This document shows positions 38,602-47,361 of a stretch of DNA of 64,000 bases, in pieces. The notes under the pieces are model-generated. The model was not told the origin of the DNA. It searched no databases and saw only the letters and a list, made by a program, of their open reading frames with translations. Source of the DNA: Mycobacterium sp. E3251 (GTDB lineage: Bacteria > Actinomycetota > Actinomycetes > Mycobacteriales > Mycobacteriaceae); the NCBI RefSeq assembly GCF_001666835.1, contig NZ_LZJF01000196.1, positions 55,097-119,096 on the forward strand, written 5' to 3'. The position numbers and the translations under genes were made by a program. Each line of letters starts with the position of its first letter. Positions within the stretch are counted from its first letter, which is position 1.

Positions 38602-40683
38602 GTGAGCTCACCAGAAGCTGATTCGGTGGCGCCCGAGGTCCGGCGGCAGTGGCAGGAACTCGCCGATGAAGTCCGCGAACACCAGTTCCGCTACTACATC
38701 AAGGACGCGCCGATCGTCTCCGACGCCGAATTCGACAAGATGTTCAACGACCTTGTCGCGCTGGAGGACCGTTACCCGGAGCTGCGGGTTCCGGATTCGC
38801 CGACGCAGCTGGTCGGCGGGGCCGGTTTTGCCACCGACTTCACCGAGGCCGAGCACCTCGAGCGAATGTTGAGCCTCGACGACGTGTTCGACCGCGACGA
38901 GCTGGTCGCGTGGAGCAACCGCGTCGAGAACGAGATCGGACGTGAGCCGCACTACTTGTGCGAACTCAAGATCGACGGGGTGGCGTTGTCGTTGGTGTAC
39001 CGCCACGGCCGGCTGGAACGGGCCGCCACGCGCGGCGACGGCCGGGTCGGCGAGGACGTGACGCTCAATGCGCGCACCATCGACGACGTGCCCGAGCGGC
39101 TCACTGCCGGTGGGGATTTGCCGATTCCCGCCGTCCTCGAGGTGCGTGGCGAGGTCTTCTTCATGCTCGCCGATTTCGAGGCGCTCAACGCGAGCCTGGT
39201 CGAGGACGGCAAGGCGCCCTTCGCCAATCCGCGTAACAGCGCGGCCGGCTCGCTGCGCCAGAAGAACCCGGCGGTCACAGCCCGGCGCAAGCTGCGAATG
39301 ATCTGTCACGGCATCGGCCGCACCGACGGGTTCGCGCCCAAGACGTTGCACGAGGCGTACACCGCGCTGAAAGCCTGGGGCCTGCCGGTGGCCGAAGAGA
39401 CCGCGCGCGTGCGTGGCCTTGCCGCCGTGGAGGAGCGGATCGGGTACTGGGGTGAGCATCGCTATGACATCGACCACGAAATCGATGGCGTGGTGGTCAA
39501 AGTCGATGATTTTGCGCTGCAGCGCCGGCTGGGAACGACGTCGCGGGCGCCGCGCTGGGCGGTCGCGTATAAGTATCCGCCCCAGGAAGCGCAGACCAAG
39601 CTGCTCGACATCCGGGTGAACGTCGGACGCACCGGCCGCGTCACGCCATTCGCGTTCATGACGCCGGTGAAGGTGGCCGGATCGACCGTGGGGCTGGCCA
39701 CGCTGCACAACGCCGCCGAGGTAAAGCGCAAGGGAGTGCTGATCGGCGACACGGTGATGATCCGCAAAGCGGGGGATGTGATCCCGGAGGTGCTCGGCCC
39801 CGTCGTCGACCTCCGGGATGGGTCCGAGCGCGAATTCGTCATGCCCACAACGTGTCCCGAATGTGGAACGACGCTGGCCCCCGCCAAGGAGGGCGACGCC
39901 GACATCCGGTGCCCCAATGCGCGGTCCTGCCCGGCGCAGCTGCGAGAGCGCGTCTTCCACGTCGCCGGCCGCGGAGCGCTCGACATCGAGGGGCTGGGCT
40001 ATGAGGCGGCCATCGCGCTGCTGAAGGCCGGGGCGATCGCCGACGAGGGCGACCTGTTCACCCTCACCGAGGAAGACCTGTTGCGCACCGAGCTTTTCCG
40101 GACCAAGGCCGGCGCGTTGTCCGCCAACGGCAGGCGGTTGCTCGACAACTTGGACAAGGCGAAAACGGTGGCGCTGTGGCGGGTCCTGGTGGCGCTGTCG
40201 ATCCGGCATGTCGGTCCGACCGCGGCGCGGGCACTGGCCACCGAATTCGGCAGCCTGGACGCGATCATGTCGGCCTCGACTGAGCAATTGGCGGCGGTCG
40301 AGGGTGTCGGACCGACGATCGCCGCCGCGCTCACCGAGTGGTTCACCGTCGACTGGCACCGCGCGATCGTCGACAAGTGGCGCGACGCGGGGGTGCGGAT
40401 GGCCGACGAGCGCGACGCCAGCGTGCCCCGCACCCTGGAAGGGCTGACGATTGTCGTCACCGGTTCGCTGGCCGGCTTTTCGCGCGATGACGCCAAGGAG
40501 GCGATCATCGCGCGCGGGGGAAAGGCCGCCGGTTCGGTCTCAAAGAAGACCGACTTCGTCGTCGCCGGGGACGCACCGGGATCCAAGTACGACAAGGCGA
40601 TCGAGCTGGGTGTGCCGGTCCTCGACGAGGACGGCTTCCGGAAGCTGTTGGCCGAGGGTCCGCCGGTAACACCGGGGGACTAG
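38602..40683 (+). CDS. ligA: NAD-dependent DNA ligase
   Basis: Essential replicative ligase. The 693-residue protein has the adenylation Lys in YLCELKIDGVALSLVY (Lys123), the N-terminal Ia NAD domain, an OB-fold (VGRTGRVTPFAFMTPVKVAG), a four-Cys zinc finger (CPECGTTLAP, then CPNARSCPAQ), helix-hairpin-helix repeats and a C-terminal BRCT domain beginning LEGLTIVVTGSLAGFSRDDA. Length matches M. tuberculosis LigA (691 residues). GTG start, 36 bases after the arsR stop. Gene order (Rv3015c near ligA) is conserved, with the SRPBCC-arsR pair between them. Confidence 0.97.
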   Translation: MSSPEADSVAPEVRRQWQELADEVREHQFRYYIKDAPIVSDAEFDKMFNDLVALEDRYPELRVPDSPTQLVGGAGFATDFTEAEHLERMLSLDDVFDRDELVAWSNRVENEIGREPHYLCELKIDGVALSLVYRHGRLERAATRGDGRVGEDVTLNARTIDDVPERLTAGGDLPIPAVLEVRGEVFFMLADFEALNASLVEDGKAPFANPRNSAAGSLRQKNPAVTARRKLRMICHGIGRTDGFAPKTLHEAYTALKAWGLPVAEETARVRGLAAVEERIGYWGEHRYDIDHEIDGVVVKVDDFALQRRLGTTSRAPRWAVAYKYPPQEAQTKLLDIRVNVGRTGRVTPFAFMTPVKVAGSTVGLATLHNAAEVKRKGVLIGDTVMIRKAGDVIPEVLGPVVDLRDGSEREFVMPTTCPECGTTLAPAKEGDADIRCPNARSCPAQLRERVFHVAGRGALDIEGLGYEAAIALLKAGAIADEGDLFTLTEEDLLRTELFRTKAGALSANGRRLLDNLDKAKTVALWRVLVALSIRHVGPTAARALATEFGSLDAIMSASTEQLAAVEGVGPTIAAALTEWFTVDWHRAIVDKWRDAGVRMADERDASVPRTLEGLTIVVTGSLAGFSRDDAKEAIIARGGKAAGSVSKKTDFVVAGDAPGSKYDKAIELGVPVLDEDGFRKLLAEGPPVTPGD

Positions 40684-40759
40684 GCCGTTGAGGCGGTCGC
40701 TAGGGCGATTCCGGTCATAAAGTGGCCCGCATCGCCGTAGCGGTCCTATCGTGGGCGCT

Positions 40760-41356
40760 ATGACGCAGACGGTCGAGGAGTGCACGCAGGCATCGCCGTG
40801 GTCACCCCGCGAGGCCGAGATATTGGCGGTGACCCTGCGGCTATTGCAGGAACACGGCTACGACCAGCTGACCGTTGAGGCCGTGGCCGGTGCCGCCCAC
40901 GCCAGCAAGGCCACCGTGTACCGGCGGTGGCCTTCGAAGGCCGAATTGGTCCTGGCCGCCTTCACCGAAGGCGTTCGCCAGGTCGCGCTTCCGCCGAACA
41001 CCGGCACGTTGCGAGGCGATCTGTTGAGTCTGGGGGAGACCTGCGGTCAGCACGGCACCGAGCACGCCAGCACCATTCGCGCGGTGATGGTCGAGGTGTC
41101 GCGGCACCCGGCGCTCAACGACGCTTTGCAGGAGCAATTCCTCAAGCAGCGCAAGGCGCTGATTCAGCATGTGCTGCACCAGGCCGTCGACCGCGGTGAG
41201 ATCAGCGAGGACGTGATCACCGACGAACTCTGGGACCTGTTGCCGGGGTACCTCATCTTCCGGTCCATCATCCCCGGCCGGCCGCCCACCCGCCGCACCG
41301 TGCAGGCGCTCGTCGACGGGTTCCTCATCCCGGGTCTGACCAGAACCACCGCGTAA
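40760..41356 (+). CDS. TetR-family regulator of the mmpS-mmpL operon
   Basis: A 198-residue TetR protein. The N-terminal helix-turn-helix is DQLTVEAVAGAAHASKATVYRRWPSKAELV (motifs around residues 34-63), ending in the signature TVYRRWPSK. The remainder is helical ligand-binding domain with TetR_C_11-like LIPGLTR tail. It is on the same strand as, and upstream of, mmpS-mmpL, with a strong 10-bp palindrome in the intergenic region between them. An upstream in-frame GTG (9 bases) is an alternative start. Induction by an exported lipid or drug is the usual logic; the ligand is unknown. Confidence 0.88.
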   Translation: MTQTVEECTQASPWSPREAEILAVTLRLLQEHGYDQLTVEAVAGAAHASKATVYRRWPSKAELVLAAFTEGVRQVALPPNTGTLRGDLLSLGETCGQHGTEHASTIRAVMVEVSRHPALNDALQEQFLKQRKALIQHVLHQAVDRGEISEDVITDELWDLLPGYLIFRSIIPGRPPTRRTVQALVDGFLIPGLTRTTA

Positions 41357-41404
41357 CGCCGGGTTAATCCGCCGAGACGGAATGTGTACGCTCGCGTCTC
41401 TTGT

Positions 41405-41429
41405 ACAGTACGGTCCCGTACCGTACTGT
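41405..41429. promoter_or_regulatory. TetR operator upstream of mmpS
   Basis: Perfect 10-bp inverted repeat ACAGTACGGT / ACCGTACTGT with a 5-base spacer, containing overlapping GTACGG/CCGTAC repeats. It lies 49 bases after the tetR stop and 86 bases before the mmpS GTG. Position and symmetry make it the probable TetR target. Confidence 0.75.
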
Positions 41430-41515
41430 CATACCTGTCGATCACGCCCGTCCCGCCGGTTGTAAGCCGTCGGTTCGGGGGTGATGGTGTCGCCCGATGA
41501 TCGAAAGGTGAACGG

Positions 41516-41962
41516 GTGAAGGGGATTTCGTTGGTCGCCCTCGTCAGGCGCGGGTGGATGGTGATGGTTGCGGTGCTGGTCGTCGTGCTCGCGGGCTTCG
41601 CCATCTATCGCTTGCACGGAATCTTCGGCTCCCAGAGCAGCGCCTCGGCCGACAGCAATCTGGCCAACGAGATCGTCCCGTTCAACCCCAAGCAGGTGGT
41701 GCTCGAGGTCTTCGGCAGGCCTGGCGCAACCGCGACCATCAACTACCTTGATGTCAACGCCCAGCCGCAGCAAGTGAAGGACGCCCCGTTGCCGTGGTCG
41801 TTCACGATCACCACCACGGAGCCCGCGGTCATCGGCAATGTCGTCGCGCAGGGCAACGGGGACAGCCTCGGCTGCCGCATCACCGTCAACGGGGAAGTGA
41901 AAGACCAACGCACCGTTGACAAAGCCGACGCGTACACCTTCTGCCTCGACAAGTCTGGATGA
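41516..41962 (+). CDS. MmpS-family membrane protein
   Basis: A 148-residue accessory protein of an MmpL transporter. It has one N-terminal helix (WMVMVAVLVVVLAGFAIYRL) and a periplasmic beta-domain with the family motifs FNPKQVVLEVFGRPGATATI, LPWSFTITTTEPAVIGNVVA and the Cys pair CRITVNGEVKD and FCLDKSG. The GTG has a GAAAGGTG ribosome site. The mmpL gene starts 7 bases after the stop. In M. tuberculosis MmpS4/5 partner with MmpL4/5 in siderophore and drug export; the substrate here is unknown. Confidence 0.93.
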   Translation: MKGISLVALVRRGWMVMVAVLVVVLAGFAIYRLHGIFGSQSSASADSNLANEIVPFNPKQVVLEVFGRPGATATINYLDVNAQPQQVKDAPLPWSFTITTTEPAVIGNVVAQGNGDSLGCRITVNGEVKDQRTVDKADAYTFCLDKSG

Positions 41963-41969
41963 ATTCCCG

Positions 41970-44879
41970 ATGAGCAACCACGAACAGCCGCAGGCCCGCA
42001 TCCCGCGCACCATCCGTCGCCTCGCATTGCCCATCCTGCTGTTCTGGGTGGCGCTGGCCGCCATCACGAACATCGCGGTGCCGCAGTTGGAAGAGGTTGG
42101 CAAGACGCACAATGTGGCGCTGAACTCGCCCGACGCCCCGTCGCTCAAGGCCATCAAGCGCATCGGTGAAAAATTTCACGAGTTCGACACCGACAGCTCG
42201 GCCATGATCGTGCTGGAAGGCGACAAGCCGCTCGGCGCGGACGCGCACCGTTTCTACGACGAGATGGTCCGCCGGCTCGAGCAGGACAAAAAGCACGTCG
42301 AGCATGTCCAGGACTACTGGGGCGACACCTTGACCGCGGCGGGGTCGCAGAGCAGCGACGGCAAGGCCGCTTACGTTCAGGTGAACCTCGCCGGTAATCA
42401 GGGCTCGGCGCTGGCGAACGAGGGCGTCGGGGCGCTGCGGGACATCGTCGATCGCATGAAGCCGCCGCCCGGCGTCAAGACGTACGTGACCGGCGCGGCG
42501 CCCCTGATCTCCGACCAGTTCGACGTCGGCAGTAAGGGAACGGCCAAGGTCACGGCGATCACCATCGGCGTGATCGCCCTGATGCTGTTCTTCGTCTACC
42601 GTTCGGTGCTCACCACGCTGCTGGTGCTCGCCACGGTCCTGATCGAGATGTCGGCGGCGCGGGGACTGGTCGCGTTTCTCGGGAACGCGGGCGTCATCGG
42701 GCTGTCGACCTATGCGACGAATCTGTTGACGCTCTTGGTGATTGCCGCGGGCACCGACTACGCGATATTTTTCGTGGGCCGCTACCAGGAAGCGCGCGGA
42801 ACCGGTGAAGACCGCGAAAAGGCTTTCTACACCATGTATCACGGCACGACCCATATCGTGCTGGGTTCCGGGCTGACCGTGGCCGGCGCGGTCGCCTGTC
42901 TGAGCTTCACCCGGCTTCCCTACTTCCAGAGTTTGGGTATTCCGGCCGCGCTTGGCATCCTGGTCGCACTCTGCGCCGCGCTCACCCTGGGGCCCGCGAT
43001 CCTCACCCTGGGCGCCAGGGTGGGCATCTTCGACCCCAAGCGGGCGGTCAGAACCCGCGGCTGGCGACGGATCGGCACCGCCATCGTCCGTTGGCCCGGT
43101 GCCGTTCTCGCCGCGGCCTGCGCGCTGGCCCTGGTGGGGCTGATCGCCTTGCCCGGATACAAGACCAGTTATGACACTCGTCCCTACATGCCTGCCAGCG
43201 CACCGGCCAACGTCGGCTACACGGCCGCCGAGAAGCATTTCTCGCGGGCCCGGCTGGAGCCCGAATTGCTCATGGTCGAAACCGATCACGACATGCGTAA
43301 CCCGGAGAGCATGCTCATCCTGGACAAGGTGGCCAAGGCGGTATTTCACGTCCCCGGCGTCGCGCAGGTGCAGACCATCACCCGTCCTCTGGGCACCCCG
43401 CTGGTGCACAGCTCGCTGGCGTTCGTGGTCAGCAATTCCAGCGCGGCGCAGCAGGAAAACCTGACCTATCAACGGGATCGGGCCGAGGATGCCCTCAAGC
43501 AGGCCAACGAACTGAACAAAACGATCAACATCCTCAGGCAGCAGTACGAATTGCAGCAGCAGCTCGCCAACACCACCCACGACGAGACCCAAAGCTTCCA
43601 CGACACTCTCGGCACCATTCAGGATCTGCGCGACAAGATCGCCAACTTCGACGATTTCTTCCGGCCGATCCGGAGTTACTTCTACTGGGAACGGCATTGC
43701 TTCGACATTCCCGCGTGCTTCGCTTTCCGATCACTCTTCGACGCGCTCGACGGCATTGATCAACTCACGGAGAAGTTCGAAGGCCTCACGGCCTCGCTCG
43801 ACAAGCTCGACGCGCTGCAGCCGAAACTGGTGGCGCTCATACCTCCCCAGATTGACAGCCAGCAGACCAATCGCGATCTGACGCTGGCCAATTACGCCAC
43901 GCTGTCCGGCATTTACGCGCAGACCGCGGCCGCGATCGACAATGCGACGGCGTTGGGGCGGGCGTTCGACGCCGCCAAGAACGACGACACCTTCTACCTG
44001 CCGCCCGATGTTTTCAACAACCCCGACTTCAAGCGCGGGCTGAAGCTGTTCCTGTCGCCCGACGGCAAGGCCGCGCGCATGATCGTCACGCATGAAGGTG
44101 ATCCCGCGACGCCCGAGGGTATTTCGCACATCGATCCGATGGCCAAGGCCGCGCGCGAGGCCCTGAAGGGCACGCCGATGGCGGGCGCGGGGGTCTATCT
44201 CGGTGGGACCGCCTCGACGTACAAGGACATCCAGGACGGCGCCAAGTACGACCTGATGATCGTGGCGTTCGCCGCGCTGAGTCTCATCTTGCTGATCATG
44301 ATGATCATCACGCGCAGCCTGATTGCGGCGCTTGTCATCGTGGGCACCGTCGCGCTGTCGCTGGGTGCCTCGTTCGGGTTGTCGGTTCTGGTGTGGCAGT
44401 ACCTGTTCGGCATCCAGTTGTATTGGGTCGTGCTCGCGCTTGCCGTGATCCTGCTGCTGGCGGTCGGATCCGACTACAACCTGCTGTTGATCTCGCGGTT
44501 CAAGGAAGAAATTCATGCCGGCCTGAACACCGGCATCATCCGCGCGATGGCGGGCTCCGGATCGGTGGTCACCTCGGCGGGCATCGTCTTCGCCGTCACC
44601 ATGTGTGCGTTCGTGTTCAGCGGGTTTCAGGTTCTCGGTCAGATCGGCACAACGATCGGTCTCGGCCTGCTGTTCGACACGCTGATCGTGCGCTCATTCA
44701 TGACGCCCTCCGTCGCGAAGATCCTCGGGCGGTGGTTCTGGTGGCCGCAGCGGGTGCGCCCGCGCCCGGCGAGCACGATGTTGCGGCCCTACGGTCCGCG
44801 GCCGGCGGTCCGACAGCTGCTGCTGTGGGACGACGACGACCATGCGGTGCTGGCGGGATCGAACTCGCACGTGCGCTGA
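41970..44879 (+). CDS. MmpL-family RND transporter
   Basis: A 969-residue RND protein of full MmpL length: 12 helices, two periplasmic porter domains and a coiled-coil-like central insertion (residues about 500-560, NELNKTINILRQQYELQQQL) as in MmpL4/5. Proton-relay motifs are intact in both halves: AAGTDYAIFFVGRYQEARG and AVGSDYNLLLISRFKEEI. The ATG is at MSNHEQPQARIPRTIRRLAL. Forms an export system with the preceding MmpS under a TetR regulator. The downstream GT4 gene might supply a glycolipid cargo, which is speculation. The copy appears absent at this place in M. tuberculosis. Confidence 0.94.
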   Translation: MSNHEQPQARIPRTIRRLALPILLFWVALAAITNIAVPQLEEVGKTHNVALNSPDAPSLKAIKRIGEKFHEFDTDSSAMIVLEGDKPLGADAHRFYDEMVRRLEQDKKHVEHVQDYWGDTLTAAGSQSSDGKAAYVQVNLAGNQGSALANEGVGALRDIVDRMKPPPGVKTYVTGAAPLISDQFDVGSKGTAKVTAITIGVIALMLFFVYRSVLTTLLVLATVLIEMSAARGLVAFLGNAGVIGLSTYATNLLTLLVIAAGTDYAIFFVGRYQEARGTGEDREKAFYTMYHGTTHIVLGSGLTVAGAVACLSFTRLPYFQSLGIPAALGILVALCAALTLGPAILTLGARVGIFDPKRAVRTRGWRRIGTAIVRWPGAVLAAACALALVGLIALPGYKTSYDTRPYMPASAPANVGYTAAEKHFSRARLEPELLMVETDHDMRNPESMLILDKVAKAVFHVPGVAQVQTITRPLGTPLVHSSLAFVVSNSSAAQQENLTYQRDRAEDALKQANELNKTINILRQQYELQQQLANTTHDETQSFHDTLGTIQDLRDKIANFDDFFRPIRSYFYWERHCFDIPACFAFRSLFDALDGIDQLTEKFEGLTASLDKLDALQPKLVALIPPQIDSQQTNRDLTLANYATLSGIYAQTAAAIDNATALGRAFDAAKNDDTFYLPPDVFNNPDFKRGLKLFLSPDGKAARMIVTHEGDPATPEGISHIDPMAKAAREALKGTPMAGAGVYLGGTASTYKDIQDGAKYDLMIVAFAALSLILLIMMIITRSLIAALVIVGTVALSLGASFGLSVLVWQYLFGIQLYWVVLALAVILLLAVGSDYNLLLISRFKEEIHAGLNTGIIRAMAGSGSVVTSAGIVFAVTMCAFVFSGFQVLGQIGTTIGLGLLFDTLIVRSFMTPSVAKILGRWFWWPQRVRPRPASTMLRPYGPRPAVRQLLLWDDDDHAVLAGSNSHVR

Positions 44880-44902
44880 TTTAGCGCGGTCGCGACCGTC
44901 CC

Positions 44903-44925
44903 GGTGCCCACACCCTGTGGGTGCC
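44903..44925 (+). terminator. Hairpin after mmpL
   Basis: A 10-bp stem (GGTGCCCACA with UGUGGGUGCC in RNA, two wobble pairs) and CCC loop, 24 bases after the mmpL stop. No T-tract. A plausible terminator separating mmpL from the glycosyltransferase. Confidence 0.5.
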
Positions 44926-45057
44926 GCCGGGTCGGTCAGTAGGATGCGTCCGACGACCGCTTGGTCTCCCTCGTGGCAGAGCGGGCGGGGCGATCGTGGT
45001 TGCCGACCAATCCGATGGGCAACCGTCACCCGGCTCAACTCTTCGCGAGGTTTTTCG

Positions 45058-46302
45058 ATGCATGTCGCACTTTTCACCGATCTTCACCCCGACGGCCTCG
45101 GGGGGACGCAAGTTTCGGTGGCCACTCAGCGTCGTGCGCTCGAACAGTGTGGGCACCGGGTCACGGTCTTCACGGCGCCCATGCCCGGCGCGGTCGACCC
45201 CGACCCCTGCGTCGTCGAATTGAGGCCGGTGCCCGTCATCGACCCGATCATGCGCAAATTGGGCCGGCACGAGGACTATGTTCTGGTCTGGCCGTCCAAG
45301 GCGAATCGCGCGATCATCGACGAGGCGTTCGCCGACCGCGGGCCCATCGATATCGTGCACACCCAGGGTGACCTGGGTGTGGCGATAGCCGGCGTGGAAG
45401 CCGCTCGGCGGCACGGTATTCCGGTGGTCCAGACCAAACACACCCGCTACGACACGTATTTCGAGCAAGCCACCCCGGCTCCGCTGTTCCTGGCGATTCT
45501 GGTCAGCCAGGTGCAGAAGCGGTACCTCGCACAGGAATTCCACCTGACCCCCGAAAAGGAAAGCGTGGCTTCGCGACTGGCGTGGCGGTTCATGGTGGCG
45601 AACGCGCAAGCTGTGGATCATCAGATCACGCCGACCCGGCATTTCGCGCAGTCGCTGGCCAGGCGCGGGGTGACGCGTCCAATATCGGCCGTTTCCAACG
45701 GCTTTGACGACGACGTGGTCGACCGGGCCCGGACGGCCGTGGCCGCCGCCTCGTCGGACGACGAGCCGCTCCGCCTCGTCTGGTGTGGGCGCCTGTCCTC
45801 GGAGAAGCGGGCCCTCGAAGCTATCGAGGCCGTCGCCCAGGTCGACGACTGCACACTCGACATCTATGGGCAGGGACACCTCGAGGCGTCGATGCGGAAA
45901 CTCATCCACTCGGCCGGACTCGCTCACCGCGTCCGCCTGCACGGTCGCGTCGACCGCGAAGCCTGCCTGGTCGCGATGGGGTCGAGCGACGCGCTGCTGT
46001 TCACCTCCTATGATTTCGACACCCAGGGGCTCGTCCTGCTCGAAGCGGTGGCCATGTCGTCGCCCGTCATCTACTGCGACCCCGCGCTGAGCGAAACCGT
46101 TCCCGAAGGCGGGGGCATCCTGGCGGCCGACCCGTCCCCGTCCGCACTGGCGGCGGCGATTCGTGCGCTCGCCTCGGACCGCGACCGGCTGCGGGAGATG
46201 TCCGGCATCGCCACCGAACACCGCGACAGCGGCCGCCAATCCGTGCAAACCGAGAAGATCATCGCCATCTACAACAGCCTGCTGGACCCGGTGCCCGCCT
46301 AG
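45058..46302 (+). CDS. GT4-family glycosyltransferase
   Basis: A 414-residue GT-B protein with N-terminal FTDLHPDGLGGTQVSVATQR, a PVVQTKHTRYDTYFEQ acceptor region and donor motif DALLFTSYDFDTQGLVLLEA, the E-x7-E-like segment. Length and fold resemble mannosyl/phosphatidylinositol glycosyltransferases (PimB, Rv-like). It has its own short promoter region (178 bases after mmpL) and ends 7 bases before the convergent ACT-protein gene. It may be part of the mmpS-mmpL insertion; the acceptor is unknown. Confidence 0.85.
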   Translation: MHVALFTDLHPDGLGGTQVSVATQRRALEQCGHRVTVFTAPMPGAVDPDPCVVELRPVPVIDPIMRKLGRHEDYVLVWPSKANRAIIDEAFADRGPIDIVHTQGDLGVAIAGVEAARRHGIPVVQTKHTRYDTYFEQATPAPLFLAILVSQVQKRYLAQEFHLTPEKESVASRLAWRFMVANAQAVDHQITPTRHFAQSLARRGVTRPISAVSNGFDDDVVDRARTAVAAASSDDEPLRLVWCGRLSSEKRALEAIEAVAQVDDCTLDIYGQGHLEASMRKLIHSAGLAHRVRLHGRVDREACLVAMGSSDALLFTSYDFDTQGLVLLEAVAMSSPVIYCDPALSETVPEGGGILAADPSPSALAAAIRALASDRDRLREMSGIATEHRDSGRQSVQTEKIIAIYNSLLDPVPA

Positions 46303-46309
46303 CCGGGGC

Positions 46310-46966
46310 TCAGCGCAGCATGGTGGCGACGATCCCGGCCAGATAGCCCAGGCGAGCCACTTCCGAGGGCCGGAATTCCGGGCCCGGGCGGCCCAGCACC
46401 ACCGCCGTGTGCGGGTCGCCCAGCGGGGCGGCGACCATGGTGGTGTCCATGTCGCGCCACGACTGCGGCACCCACTCGCCGGCGCTGTCCAGCGTCGCGG
46501 CCCGTTCGATGGGCAGCCACGGGGCGGAATCCGCCCGCGTCTCCGGCGTACCCGGGCTGGAGGCCAGGCGCTGCAGCTCACCGCCCGCGCTGCGCAGCAC
46601 GGTGCACCAGCTGACGCGCAGCACCCTGGGCGCCTCGTTGGCCAGCACCTGCAGCCGCGAGACCTTGTCGCCCGCCGCGGCGACGTGGTCGAGCAGTTCC
46701 AGCTCGCGATGCGCTTCCAACAACCCGGTGTGCGGGCGCACGCTGTCCACCCGGACGCCCGAAAGCGACTCCGCGGCGGTGATCAGCGTGTCCGGCATCG
46801 CCCCCAGCGGCAGCTCGATCACCAGGTCGTCGATCGCATAGCCCGAGCTGCGCTCGACCACGTCGAGCGACAAGATGTCGGCGCCCACCGAACCGAGCGC
46901 CACGGCCAGCGAGCCCAGGCTGCCCGGGCGGTCGACCAGCTCGATGCGCAACAGATACGACGGCAC
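46310..46966 (-). CDS. ACT-domain protein (Rv3013-like)
   Basis: A 218-residue protein. Residues 1-75 form an ACT domain (SYLLRIELVDRPGSLGSLAV, ALGSVGADILSLDVVERSSG). The rest is a GAF-like region (APLGDPHTAVVLGRPGPEF, a regulatory fold). It is Rv3013, conserved next to gatC in mycobacteria, and could bind an amino acid. No catalytic motif is seen. The GTG chosen gives the M. tuberculosis length. It is divergent from gatC across about 95 bases. Confidence 0.85.
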   Translation of the reverse strand: MPSYLLRIELVDRPGSLGSLAVALGSVGADILSLDVVERSSGYAIDDLVIELPLGAMPDTLITAAESLSGVRVDSVRPHTGLLEAHRELELLDHVAAAGDKVSRLQVLANEAPRVLRVSWCTVLRSAGGELQRLASSPGTPETRADSAPWLPIERAATLDSAGEWVPQSWRDMDTTMVAAPLGDPHTAVVLGRPGPEFRPSEVARLGYLAGIVATMLR

Positions 46967-47061
46967 GGCCAACACTGTTACACAGCGATGCGGGGACTGC
47001 ATTTCGCGCAGAGCCAACGGGCCTGAAGCCGGCCGCACGCTCGCGGCTAGGCTTTCCTGTC

Positions 47062-47361
47062 GTGTCTCAGATCTCCCGCGACGAGGTGGCGCACCTGGCC
47101 CGGCTGTCCCGGCTGGCGCTGACCGATGGCGAGCTCGACAGCTTCGCCGGACAGCTCGATGCCATCCTGACCCACGTCAGCCAGGTGCAGGCGGTCGACG
47201 TCACCGGCGTCGAAGCGACCGGTAACCCGCTCAAGGACGTCAACGTGACCCGTCCGGACGAGCCGACCCCGTGCCTGACCCAGCGGGAGGCGCTGGCCGA
47301 GGCGCCCGAGGCCGCCGACGGCCGCTTCGCCGTGCCGCAGATCCTGGGAGACAGCGAGTGA
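47062..47361 (+). CDS. gatC: Glutamyl/aspartyl-tRNA amidotransferase subunit C
   Basis: Small 99-residue GatC subunit, which stabilises the GatA-GatB complex that converts Glu-tRNAGln to Gln-tRNAGln (and Asp-tRNAAsn). It has the family's SRDEVAHLARLSRLALTDGE start, FAGQLDAILTHVSQVQAVDV and TPCLTQREALAEAPEAADG, then the end FAVPQIL. The GTG start follows a short region divergent from Rv3013. gatA overlaps it as GTGA. Confidence 0.95.
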   Translation: MSQISRDEVAHLARLSRLALTDGELDSFAGQLDAILTHVSQVQAVDVTGVEATGNPLKDVNVTRPDEPTPCLTQREALAEAPEAADGRFAVPQILGDSE

